A stretch of 18,247 nucleotides of DNA from Cymbomonas tetramitiformis (lineage: Eukaryota; Chlorophyta; Pyramimonadophyceae; Pyramimonadales; Pyramimonadaceae), in assembly GCA_001247695.2 (NCBI GenBank), contig LGRX02027075.1, positions 1 to 18,247 on the forward strand, given 5' to 3'. Below are positions 8,329 to 16,800 of the stretch, piece after piece. The position numbers were made by a program, and so were the translations under genes. Positions within the stretch are counted from its first letter, which is position 1, and the number at the start of each line of letters is the position of its first letter. The notes under the pieces were generated by a model. That model ran no database searches. It was not told where the DNA came from and saw only the letters and a program-made list of their open reading frames with translations.

Positions 8329-8560
8329 CTGGCCATTGAGGATATCAGCTCCCTCCCGAGGCTGAAGTACACGGGGGTCGTCATCATGGATTGCGTGTAC
8401 CAACTCGACAAGGAGAGGAGCCCGAACGCGTTGAAGAAGGAGAAACTGCAGCGTTTCCTGGAAGACTTTGACGCCAAGACGTCTGTTGAGGCTTGGTCAA
8501 TCAGCATATTCTGCGGGTTCCTACAGCAGATCGATTTCTTAGAGATCGATGGCGCTTGGC
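8329..8560 (+). CDS. Coding-like fragment abutting element 2
   Basis: Right after the element's TA a plus frame reads VLAIEDISSLPRLKYTGVVI then MDCVYQLDKERSPNALKKEK and continues with a helical, charged stretch (QRFLEDFDAKTSVEAW). No family is recognised. Good-looking sequence fades after about 8560, where the opposite strand becomes more protein-like. The frame also continues to the left across the insertion point, as if the element had landed in an exon, but the sequence left of the element is too short to prove that. Confidence 0.35.
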
Positions 8561-8818
8561 CTGTCTATCGTCCAGCGCTTCAGAAGGCGAGGCCGCGATG
8601 GCCACGAGACAGTCGTCGAACTGAGCGATCAGCGGATCAGGTTCTTGTTGACGCCCAAAATGAATACTCATAAGCTCTTCGTAGTGCCGAAGGGGTCGAT
8701 GTTCACGTGGCATCAATCTCTTCGTAATTTCCAGCAGCGCGCGCTTGCCGCAACACCCGGCGAAGCTCTGCCAGAAGCGTCCAGCCATCTGCCTGCTGAT
8801 GAATTGGCTACTATCCAT
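8501..8818 (-). CDS. Hypothetical ORF, possibly retrotransposon gag-like
   Basis: ATG at 8818 opens 105 codons ending at 8501. Residues 30-70 read LLEITKRLMPREHRPLRHYE then ELMSIHFGRQQEPDPLIAQF: a short helix, a Leu/Pro turn, a basic stretch, then an aromatic-containing helix. That order is loosely like the central part of Ty3/gypsy gag proteins. There is no zinc knuckle downstream and no protease or reverse transcriptase nearby, so the gag reading is tentative. It overlaps the end of the plus-strand coding-like fragment; at most one is likely to be real in the overlap. Confidence 0.3.
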   Translation of the reverse strand: MDSSQFISRQMAGRFWQSFAGCCGKRALLEITKRLMPREHRPLRHYEELMSIHFGRQQEPDPLIAQFDDCLVAIAASPSEALDDRQAKRHRSLRNRSAVGTRRIC

Positions 8819-9047
8819 ATTCCCAATCCTCTCTCAAGGACCAGCGCAATCTTACTAGTTCTGCCTCTACGAGGGCGCAAGGGGACTCAACATGCCATCG
8901 CATATCATATTTATGAGTCAAATTAATATCCTGACATGTGGGTGCATACTCAAAGTGACCCGTGGATTGTTTTTAAAGGGGATGCTTTGAAGGGGTGTTT
9001 TTATCGATATTTCATGAAAGAATTCTGGTCCTTTCTCAAGGACTAAG

Positions 9048-9281
9048 CTATTCACTAGGATATATGATTCCTTGAAGGCCCTTTGAAAATTCGGAGACCC
9101 ACGATGGCAAGTTCTCGAGTTGCTCTTTCTGCAGTGTCTTGTCAAAAGTTTCATCCGGGGTCATCTTGACTATCAAAATATCGGTTGAAGTGGCGGGGGT
9201 AGACCCAAAACATAAAACTCCGGCAAATATCACAAAAACGTGAAGAAAACAATGCATACATACCCCCTTGGGAAACCTCAA
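9048..9281 (-). CDS. Coding-like exon candidate downstream of the 9.4-10.1 kb gene
   Basis: A minus frame reads a hydrophobic segment (FLHVFVIFAGVLCFGS) followed by a normal-looking charged stretch (VKMTPDETFDKTLQKEQLEN, LPSWVSEFSKGLQGIIYPSE). A phase-0 acceptor candidate (CCCAAG|GGGGTA) at 9267 would fit the phase-0 donor CCTT|GTAAGA at about 9427, making this a third exon of the neighbouring minus-strand gene. No family is recognised. Confidence 0.3.
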   Translation of the reverse strand: MRFPKGVCMHCFLHVFVIFAGVLCFGSTPATSTDILIVKMTPDETFDKTLQKEQLENLPSWVSEFSKGLQGIIYPSE

Positions 9282-9406
9282 CTGTGGTTGTCAACATGCA
9301 TGCATCTTGACGACGGGGGACGTAGCCTACCAAACTTCAATAAGTCTCGAAGTAATTACCAACCGGGGGGTACGCATCTAGGAGCTCGCTAAGTCATCGA
9401 AAACAA

Positions 9407-10088
9407 TTATTGAAAACCCGGTCCTTGTAAGAGGACCCCGTCAAAATGTGGTCCTCTTACAAGGACTGGTGGACAGTAGCCAGAATTCGTCGACGTCAAA
9501 GACCTCAAAGCTGAGAAAATAATTTCGTTGTAGATCGGGCTGACCTCCTTGGTGGCGTCCACCAAGTCAAAGAGCGAGGCGTTGGAGGCATTCTTCTTCT
9601 CGAACGCGGACTGCAGTGACTGCACGAGCGACGTCCATAGCACGTTCATGTCCTTCTCGTTGCCATGAAATGTTGTGCCCTTGGACCCAAGTGCGTCCCT
9701 AGAGACACGCTTGATCAAATCAGTGTCCCACGACGAGAACACCGTTGGCCCTCGTGCGGTCAGGAGCAGTCAAGGCTGCCGCAGGCTAGGTAGGAGTTGG
9801 CCTGTATCGCATACCAACATCACGGGGAAAATTTGTCTCCAGTCGAATTCTATTGTCTGGCCCCAATGGGGGCGTCGCGTTTGTTGCAACACTCATGGTG
9901 AAAGTCCTACAGGTGGGAGCGTCGGGGTAGATGAAATATGGTATATATGACAAAGAGAAGGCGTGCGATAATGTGCTCGTGCCAGCGTCGGTTACCAAGA
10001 CTGATAATGAGTCCACTCTGTAAATTTCGAACGTCGGTACACGTTGCGCAAGAAGTCCGCGACAAACAATGATCAAGTCCAAGTCCAA
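9407..10088 (-). CDS. Unrecognised two-exon minus-strand gene, partial
   Basis: Two coding-like frames join in phase by a short intron. The upstream exon (from about 10088) ends RIRLETNFPRDVG at a GTTG|GTATGC donor; the downstream exon begins after ACGAG and reads PTVFSSWDTDLIKRVSRDAL, then a helical stretch (VLWTSLVQSLQSAFEKK). The implied intron is roughly 65 nt, similar to others in this window. Codon usage and composition look natural, but I recognise no family. The 5' end is open and no ATG is secure. The final codons (…GPHFDGVLLQGPGFQ) run through a perfect hairpin, so the true exon probably ends earlier, at the GTAAGA donor at about 9427. Confidence 0.4.
9421..9466. repeat. Perfect 17-bp inverted repeat, 12-base loop
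   Basis: GTCCTTGTAAGAGGACC (9421-9437) and GGTCCTCTTACAAGGAC (9450-9466) are exact reverse complements around CCGTCAAAATGT. As RNA from either strand this folds into a strong hairpin. On the minus strand one arm contains a good 5' splice-site candidate (CTT|GTAAGA). Confidence 0.9.
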
Positions 10089-10358
10089 GAGAAAATGGGC
10101 TACCTCCCCAAAAACTTTGGACAGGTTTTAAGTACCATTGGAGTCCACCAGAGGAGATTAAAATCACTCCTGAAGAAACTTTCTAGGCACTGCATACACC
10201 ACACTAGAATCAGACGTGACGCCTTCTTAGATGGAGACGCTATAGTCATGAACCATGATCCCATGAGAGTTCAGCTTACCCAGATTATAGGTATCACGGA
10301 GGAAGAAGCAGTGAAAAGGGCAGACGAATTTCTTCAAACCCCTCAGAATGTCCAATAA
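10011..10358 (+). CDS. Hypothetical exon, 115 codons
   Basis: A frame opens at 10011 after a stop and closes with TAA at 10358. It has no early ATG; the first in-frame one follows VQVQEK. The sequence is protein-like: KMGYLPKNFGQVLSTIGVHQ, then RRLKSLLKKLSRHCIHHTRI, ending ITEEEAVKRADEFLQTPQNV. It is rich in basic and helical residues. No family is recognised. An upstream exon is needed if it is real. It overlaps the minus-strand gene by less than 80 bases. Confidence 0.4.
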   Translation, partial: VHSVNFERRYTLRKKSATNNDQVQVQEKMGYLPKNFGQVLSTIGVHQRRLKSLLKKLSRHCIHHTRIRRDAFLDGDAIVMNHDPMRVQLTQIIGITEEEAVKRADEFLQTPQNVQ

Positions 10359-10539
10359 CCCTCTCACCAACTTTATCACCACGATGATTTGAGGTTTCAG
10401 CCCCCCTCCCGGTGGGAAGCGCTCCTTCCGCCGCCATCTCCGCCTTCTACTCCCTCCATTACCGCCTTCCTGCCCCTCTCACCACCACCATTCCTCCACT
10501 CCTGCTTCCGACCCTTTTCTCCACATCATATGCAGCCTC

Positions 10540-10690
10540 ACTCTGCTTCTCCGCCGGCATGACCCTTTAGCGCTCTGCGTAGGTTTGTCATGCCGCGGTT
10601 TCCCAAGTCGACTAGATCTGGATGAGCCTCCCGGGGCGCGTTATGATATGGATACCAGCTCCCTATGTTCTTCAGTTGGGTGCTTAGTGT
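10540..10690. repeat. Dispersed repeat, copy B (partner at 4180-4330)
   Basis: Second copy of the repeat described at 4180-4330, same strand and also after a C-rich tract (10400-10540). Homology stops near 10690, where the sequence turns into the tRNA-like segment's flank. Confidence 0.65.
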
Positions 10691-10778
10691 TAGGGTCTGA
10701 AATCGGTGCGGGGATTTTCACTGTACGAGCCGGGTCAAATCATATATCGTCGTGGGGCGAAAATGCTCCACGTGACGT

Positions 10779-10822
10779 TCGCTTCTCTAGTGCGACGCTC
10801 TAACCAACTGAGCTACGCGAAG
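10779..10822 (-). tRNA. tRNA-like fragment (A box and anticodon arm only)
   Basis: On the minus strand TAGCTCAGTTGG matches the internal A-box promoter consensus exactly. It forms a D arm (GCTC ... GAGC), followed by TCGC-ACTAGAGAA-GCGA, a mostly paired anticodon arm with apparent anticodon AGA (Ser). The T arm and B box (GGTTCGA) are missing; instead a GTGGAGC/GCCCCAC hairpin follows. This is not an intact tRNA. It is most likely a tRNA pseudogene or the head of a tRNA-derived SINE. Confidence 0.45.
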
Positions 10823-11300
10823 TATTGATGGCATCTTCGCGCATTTCAGTGGTACTCGTACAGCTCAGACGTTTACATATCGAAGATGGATCGCGACATC
10901 GACGATGACGCACCAACATCGCGACTGCGGGCGTCTGTTATCCTTCGATCCGTAACACTTAGGGCACCGGCACTTTGCTTTGGGGGGGGATATAACATGG
11001 GATCTGCCCCCCCTAGCAACAACTTTTAACGTCCCGGCAATATTCGAAAACTTTCGCCTGCGGCCCATGATGTGAGCACTCGTAAAATAGTAGAGGGCCC
11101 ACGGAACGCTCTTGAATCTTCGTGCACCTAACTTTGCGGGTGGACACCCGCCGCACGTGTTAGGACCCGCCGCGCGTGTTGGCTCCCACCGCGCGTCGTG
11201 TTGGGACCCGCCGCGCGTGTTGGCCCCCGCCGCCGCGCGTGTTGACCCCGGTCAGCGTAATGTAAGACTTGAACAATGAATCCACCCATTTTTTACCCAT
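10823..11300. repeat. Gene-free stretch with GC-rich ~20-bp minisatellite
   Basis: From about 11140 to 11250 the unit GACCCGCCGCGCGTGTTGG occurs roughly five times with small indels (spacings near 20-24 bp). The remainder, 10823-11139, shows no supportable gene. Confidence 0.7.
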
Positions 11301-11335
11301 TTTTAGGGTTTTAGGGTTTTAGGGTTTTAGGGTTT
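11301..11335 (+). repeat. Interstitial telomere-like repeat (TTTTAGGG)4
   Basis: Four perfect copies of TTTTAGGG plus TTT. This eight-base unit is the telomere repeat of Chlamydomonas-type algae and a few charophytes, unlike the TTTAGGG of most plants. Its position about 7 kb from either window end, between unique sequences, makes it interstitial here. Confidence 0.9.
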
Positions 11336-11369
11336 GAAACCCTGAAATCCTACCCTATCAAGTCCTTAA

Positions 11370-11840
11370 AAAAATGGGCCAACGTCATTTGGTTGTTTGT
11401 ATGGTGCGAACGAACATGATCCTACAGGTCGCTACACTACTCCATTTGGTGCGAAATGGTGCGAAATGCGCGTAGCTCATCCCGGAGTTAAGCAGCCGTA
11501 TATCGGGCCGTTTACAATATCCAAAGTTGTCAGCCATGGACGCGCATATGAGCTAGATTTCGGAGGTCTTGACATTCGGATCCATCCGGTTCAGCCTGTA
11601 TCCAGATTAGAGTTATACAATGACTCAATTCAGGCACCTTTGCCTCTGCCACAGATGATCACCGAAGAAGGGCAACCATTATTTGAGATATCACACATTC
11701 TCTCAGATAAGATTACTAGAGGTGGCAAGTACTATTTAGTGCGACATATATATGCAGGCTACGGCCCTGAACATGACACCTGGGTCAAAGCCACAGAGCT
11801 GACCAATGCAGCAGACATGATAGCTGCCTATGAAGGCTAA
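11370..11840 (+). CDS. Ty3/gypsy chromovirus integrase C-terminus plus chromodomain (fragment)
   Basis: The frame opens after a stop at 11367-11369 with no ATG and ends TAA at 11840. Counting from the TTG at 11397, residues 32-73 (KQPYIGPFTISKVVSHGRAY then HPVQPVSRLELY) match the C-terminal beta-barrel domain of gypsy integrases. Residues 96-145 (FEISHILSDKITRGGKYYLV ... EHDTWVKATELTNAA) match a chromodomain, which in chromoviruses guides integration to modified chromatin. In the usual YLVKWKGY strand this copy reads YLVRHIYAGYG, with the cage Trp replaced and two extra residues. The catalytic integrase core, reverse transcriptase, protease and gag are absent upstream, so this is a 5'-truncated remnant. 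No long terminal repeat was identified downstream. Confidence 0.8.
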   Translation, partial: KNGPTSFGCLYGANEHDPTGRYTTPFGAKWCEMRVAHPGVKQPYIGPFTISKVVSHGRAYELDFGGLDIRIHPVQPVSRLELYNDSIQAPLPLPQMITEEGQPLFEISHILSDKITRGGKYYLVRHIYAGYGPEHDTWVKATELTNAADMIAAYEG

Positions 11841-12113
11841 CAATATATTAAGCCTATTGCCCTTACTTCTTGTAATATATACTATACAATAATACATGTT
11901 GATCATCTAAAAATACCCTGCACTTAATGTTGTATCATTATGTTGCACCAGGAGCGGGAATTGATCCTTCCTTGCTGAGGTGTAGTGAGCCTTGTACAAA
12001 TCATACCCTTGCACAGATACGCAAAACAAAAAGCGAGTACAATATATGTGGATAGTAATAAGCTGCTAAAACTACCTTGCCGGACCGTGGTTTGTCATTC
12101 GTGTCTTACGGCC
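11841..12113. other. AT-rich stretch after the integrase remnant
   Basis: No gene or clear repeat. It may include the 3' untranslated end of the retrotransposon. Confidence 0.4.
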
Positions 12114-12582
12114 AGTCACTCTGAAATACGATACTGTGGTAGATGGAGTTGTGATCCTAAGCCGTGTTTGACACACATGAGCTGTTCGAAATTCACATTA
12201 GCGTGGTTTGCCGACAAGACGACAACTGGCTTTCGGCAATAGCGCAACACACTGGACCCAGCGTCACTCTGAAATACGAAACGCGAAAGGAGTTTGCAAT
12301 CAACTGTTAACGGCACTCAAAATAAGCAGCGCATTCTCCGACTGCATTAAAAAAACAAACCTCCATTCGACCGTCGATCCTCTTGAATTTCTTTTGGAGG
12401 GGAGGAAGGGTGAGATGCACTAAAATAGCCGTGGAAACAAGAAACGATCGGCAAGCGCGAAATCTCTCCGTAACGTAAACCACGGATAGAGATACCCTGA
12501 AGCGTCACTCTGAAATACGATACGCAGCGTCACTCTGAAATACGATACGCGATACGCAGCGTCACTCTGAAATACGAAACGC
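12114..12582. repeat. 25-bp motif AGCGTCACTCTGAAATACGA(A/T)ACGC, five copies
   Basis: Copies lie at 12114-12133 (partial), 12260-12284, 12501-12525, 12526-12550 and 12558-12582, all on the plus strand. Copies three and four are directly tandem; copy five follows after GATACGC. The ends GCGT and ACGC are complementary, so each unit can form a short stem. The DNA between copies is otherwise unrelated and shows no gene. Confidence 0.85.
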
Positions 12583-12966
12583 AATGCGACAGGGGGGCAA
12601 CATCCTAAGAACTGCAAGGTGAGGGTTTAAAGTGGACTCAGTTCCCCCCTATATCCTAAAACACCTCGAGGGACACCTCACTGGTGTAAGAAGACTGGCC
12701 TGCTCGACAACAAAGACATTAAAGACATAATACAAAAGGCATGCTTCCTATATTGTGAGGTCACAACTCTTCTAAGAGGGGAGATCTGTCAGGGATATGA
12801 CCGATGCCATATGTGTCATACGTGTCATACATGGCATACATGTCATGTCATATCATGTACTGTCATATGTCATAATAAATGACATACAGTCGTCAAGTAT
12901 TAACGACCATATCGCAAAAATGAGACACGCGGGTGTCTCATTATATTCTCATTTTTTGAAAAGTTA
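12583..12966. other. Gene-free stretch with TGTCAT-rich tract and a palindrome
   Basis: 12796-12892 is a low-complexity run of CATATGTCAT/CATACATGTCAT words. At 12919-12942 AATGAGACAC-GCGG-GTGTCTCATT is a perfect inverted repeat with 10-bp arms, directly before the 162-bp satellite. No coding sequence. Confidence 0.6.
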
Positions 12967-13453
12967 TGATAATGAGCTTTTCTTAATATGACTGAATAGC
13001 ATTTGGAGAGTAGATAATGGCACGTTATTTCAAAATTTGAAATTTTAGGGTATAGCCCGAAATTTGGGGTTTCCGGCGATTTTTCGCCCAGTTTCGGGCG
13101 GTGCTCAGGTGTCAATCGGCGGAAGTTGTGATAATGAGGTTTTTTTTATATGACTAAATAGCATTTGGAGAGTAGATAATGACACGTTATTAAAAAATTT
13201 GAAATTTTAGGGTATAGCCCGAAATTTGGGGTTTCCAGGCGATTTTTCGCCCCGTTTCGGGCGGTGCTCAGGTGTCAATCGGCGGAAGTTATGATAACGA
13301 GGTTTTTTTATATGACTAGATAGCATTTGGAGAGTAGATAATGACACGTTATTCAAAAATTTGAAATTTTAGAGTATAGCCCGAAATTTGGGGTTTCCAG
13401 GCGATTTGTCACCGTGATTCGGGTGGTGCTCAAGTGCCATTTGTTGAAAGTGG
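12967..13453. repeat. 162-bp tandem repeat, three units
   Basis: Units begin TGATAATGAG at 12967, 13129 and 13292, with a fourth start at 13454 that soon diverges. Each carries ATAGCATTTGGAGAGTAGAT, GAAATTTTAGGGTATAGCCC and a TTTTCGCC...TTTCGGGCGGTGCTCA segment. Identity is high (few substitutions, single-base indels), so the array is young or homogenised. The third unit has more changes at its end. Confidence 0.9.
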
Positions 13454-13716
13454 TGATAATGACGATGTTTTCAGATTGGATACGTCAAAGTCATTCCAAA
13501 CAAACTGAGTCTGAAGAAACTTTTGTTCATATCTTACATACACCCCGAGAATGGGAGGCTTTAATGTTAAAAGCGGTGGCACCCACCTTAAATCTAGGGG
13601 GTGTAGGTCTGCACGAGACTGTAACTGTGTGCGTAGCACAAAAAATCAACAAAAACCGACAAAAGGCAAGAAGAATGCTACCAGATAAGACGTTGGTGCT
13701 ATGAAAATATACAGTC
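13454..13716. other. Downstream flank of the large gene
   Basis: No convincing gene. The region lies between the satellite and the polyadenylation signal of the minus-strand gene. Confidence 0.4.
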
Positions 13717-13722
13717 TTTATT
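13717..13722 (-). promoter_or_regulatory. Polyadenylation signal AATAAA
   Basis: On the minus strand AATAAA lies about 137 nt beyond the stop codon of the large gene, a reasonable 3' UTR length. It supports the gene's orientation and end. Confidence 0.55.
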
Positions 13723-13858
13723 TGAACCGGCAAAGCACCCAGGGTTAGGGGTTTTCTTGCGGGCGCGGTATTATTCATTGTACAGGCCGGTACATACGAT
13801 GGCAGTGCAGGTGCGATCTCTCTGTTCGTTTGCTGGCTGGCTTATTAAGCATAACTAC

Positions 13859-16800
13859 CTATTTGCTAACAGACATGTACAGGTCAAACGTTTGCACAAT
13901 CACCTTGGCGCGCAGAACTTGTTCAGACACTTCCGGGTGCTGGGCGAGCTCCTTGTACCCGTTGTACTGTGCGATCGCCGACCGTTTCTTCTCCGGGTCC
14001 TCGCCCTTCAAGTCTGTCCAGAGGCTTTCTCCTAACTTCTCCGCGTCAGCTTTCGCCGCCGGGGTGAGGTCGAACTGATCTGGCCACTGCGGACCTGCTC
14101 GTGGTGGAGAAGCGAACATCGCCGGTCGTGATGGAGGAGAGGCTCCCGGGACTTTGGAGCCCGTTGGCGTCGTTAAAGCAGGTGACCCTCCTACTGCGCC
14201 GAGCGCTGGCGCTCCCGGGTAAAAGCCTCCTCCGCCCAGTTGGAACATTTGGGCGAACGGGCCTGCTGCTGTTACTGCCGTACCGGTGACGTACCAACCG
14301 CCCTCCCCCCATCGCTACAAGTTCCGTGTCTTTCAATCTGGACCTCAAGCCAGAGTTCCCTCCTCCCCAATAAACACAAACAACTTGAACGTAACAACTA
14401 GCTCCTACCTGCACCAGAGCATATATCTTCCAAAAGATTTTGCGGCCCGCAGTTGCAAATCTTTCAGGCCGGGTTTCGGCCAGCCCGGCCCGTCTCGAAA
14501 ATTGCCCGCCGCAGGCGAATTTTTCCAATTTTAAGTATGGGAATATCATGAAAATCAAAAATTTCACGTAAATTTTTGAGATTTTCACTGTTCGTCTACG
14601 GCCCGCAGCTGGATCCAATCCCGGCCCGCTTTCGGCCCGGCGTGACACGCTACGGCCCCGGGCCGGCCCGCCACGGTAAGATATATGCCCTGACCTGCAC
14701 GGCTGTCTTCAGGATCTCCCTCATCGCTGCAGCCTCCGAGGCGTGGTGATTGTTAATCTCCTTCAAGGTGTCCGCGTTCTTGTCTAGCATCCTCTGTTGG
14801 GCCAGTGCATTATTTTCGAGCATCTTCGCCTGGGCCTCGTGGGCCATTTTCGCAGTCTCGGCAGTGGTCCTTTGGAAAGACTCCGTTGCCTCCTTGAAAA
14901 GCGAGTCCCGAGAAGTAAGCGCCTTCGTGTTCTCCTCCAGCAAAGCCTGCTGCGCCTTCGTGTTCTCCTCCAGCAACACCTGCTGCCCTGACCAGAATGA
15001 ACCCAATGTTGATTGGTGCTCCACGGCACGAGTCTCCTCCCGTTGCTTCGCCTCGGCCATCTGCATCTGCAGGGCTTCAGCGTGCTTCGTCGTAAGGAGC
15101 TCCACTGTCTTACGGCTTTCGTCTCGCTCGGCAGACAGGGCCGCAGCCAGCTGTTTTTCCCCGCGCAGACGTTCATCCTCCACCTTTTTCTGCATCTCTT
15201 CTCGAAGGCTCGCCAGTGTCTCATCCGCCTTCTTCTTCTCGGCCTCCACTGCTTCCTTGGCCTTCTTCAGCTCACTAAGGTCCCGTTCGCTTTCTTCACG
15301 TTTCCGCTTGTCACCGACGCCCTGCAGCCTCCGCGTTTCGTCGTCCACCGACACCGCGAGCAAGGCACTCCTCAACTCCCCCTCTTTCACGTTCTGCGGA
15401 GGTCCGTCCATGCGTAACAAAACATCGGTCAGTACGTACCAAGCTGTAACAAAAAAACAGACGATTGTAACTCAAGCAAAACTCCGTACTCACCTGCTTA
15501 GCCACATGCATGGCAACTGCTTCCGGCGGAGGCTGCTTCTTCCCCCCTCGCCGTCCGACGTCGCCCATGTCTTCGTCGCTGCTGTCATGCTCTTCGGCAA
15601 GATCCATAGGTACACGCACTACCGGGGCTTTGCCCTTCCCGCCTGGGATAGGGGTCGTGGTCTTCGGGGTGGAAGGCGGCTTCCGCGAGCTTTTACCCGG
15701 GAAATCCTCATACAAGGCGGTTTGGCCCTTGTTGACTAAGATGATCTTACCCACTACTCGCGCAGGGGCGTTTTTATTGAATTGGCTGCCCGCCAAGCAC
15801 CACTTCCTAGCCTCAAACCTCCCAACAGCCTCTTTGCCCAGCTTCTCTGCTTCCTCGATCTTCTGCCAGAACAACTTCAGGACCTTATTGAACAACCTGT
15901 AGTGCTCGTTCTCCTTGTCAATTTCTTGTCTGGTTAGCGGCCCTTCTTTTCTGTTTTCCACCAGGCGCGTGGCGACGCCTGTCAGAGAAGCCTTCGAGCC
16001 ACTCTTCTTTGTTATTCGCACGTGCGGGTAGTCGCCGGCATACTTCTCCTTTCGCTTCATATCCAGCTTCCGGTCATACACAGCGGAAGCCTGGAACATC
16101 GTGCAAGTAACCTCGCCCGGCTCGGGGTCATTGTAGTTTATCGCCATGTAAGTGGCGTGCCACTGGCCAACCCATGTCAGGCAAACGAACCTGTGGGCAC
16201 CAACAACCTCCGTATTCATATATCTTGACTATGTACTACAAACGAACGTGTTACAAATGAAGTTGGGTCAGTGACAGGTTCATGGTCAGGCAAACGAACC
16301 TGTGGACACCACGAAACTCCTTGTGCATGGTGGTGGACACCCTCATCCCTTGCAGCACTTCATACCGGAACTCCAGGTACCGCTCGCACTTGATAGAAGC
16401 CTTGAAGGCTGGGATGATCGACTTTCCCTTCAGTATGCCGCTAGCTTGTTCGGTATCTTGTTCACCTGCTGATCAGGAACAAACTTCTGATAACTGACAA
16501 TCACCCCGCTGTTCCCCACTTCCTCGGAAAGACGCGCGTCGAGATATTTCGGGCTGGTCTTCGGGTCGGCTGATATCGTGGTTTTGAGCTTATCTATAGG
16601 ACCTTTGCCTGCTGGCAGTGCAATCCTCGTAATACCCTCCACCTCCTGGAACTTTTCGATACAAAAAAGTAGTGCGTCGGGAACAGTAGGCAATACTTCG
16701 CACTCGTGTCGGGGATGCAATATAAGGATGGCGTCCGCGTAAGGACAGTCCTTTGACATCTCGTACAACATGGTCTTCACCGTCGAAACGAACACCAACT

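Noticed and set aside
10779..10822. Functional tRNA-Ser(AGA)
   Set aside because: No T arm, no B box and no Ser-type variable arm; the anticodon stem has a mismatch next to the loop.
14046..14648. 200-codon minus-strand ORF
   Set aside because: It spans the repeat-rich intron and reads the last exon in the wrong frame; composition reflects the GGCCCG repeats.
15444..15493. 50-nt version of the intron ending at TTGTTACAG
   Set aside because: It has a better pyrimidine tract, but joining there runs into a stop after four codons; the CCGCAG acceptor at 15394 keeps the frame into the coiled coil.
14750..15739. 329-codon plus-strand ORF, Ser/Phe-rich
   Set aside because: It is the antisense of the coiled-coil and preceding exons; its serine and phenylalanine richness is what the reverse strand of K/E-rich codons gives. 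It also reads straight through well-formed minus-strand introns.
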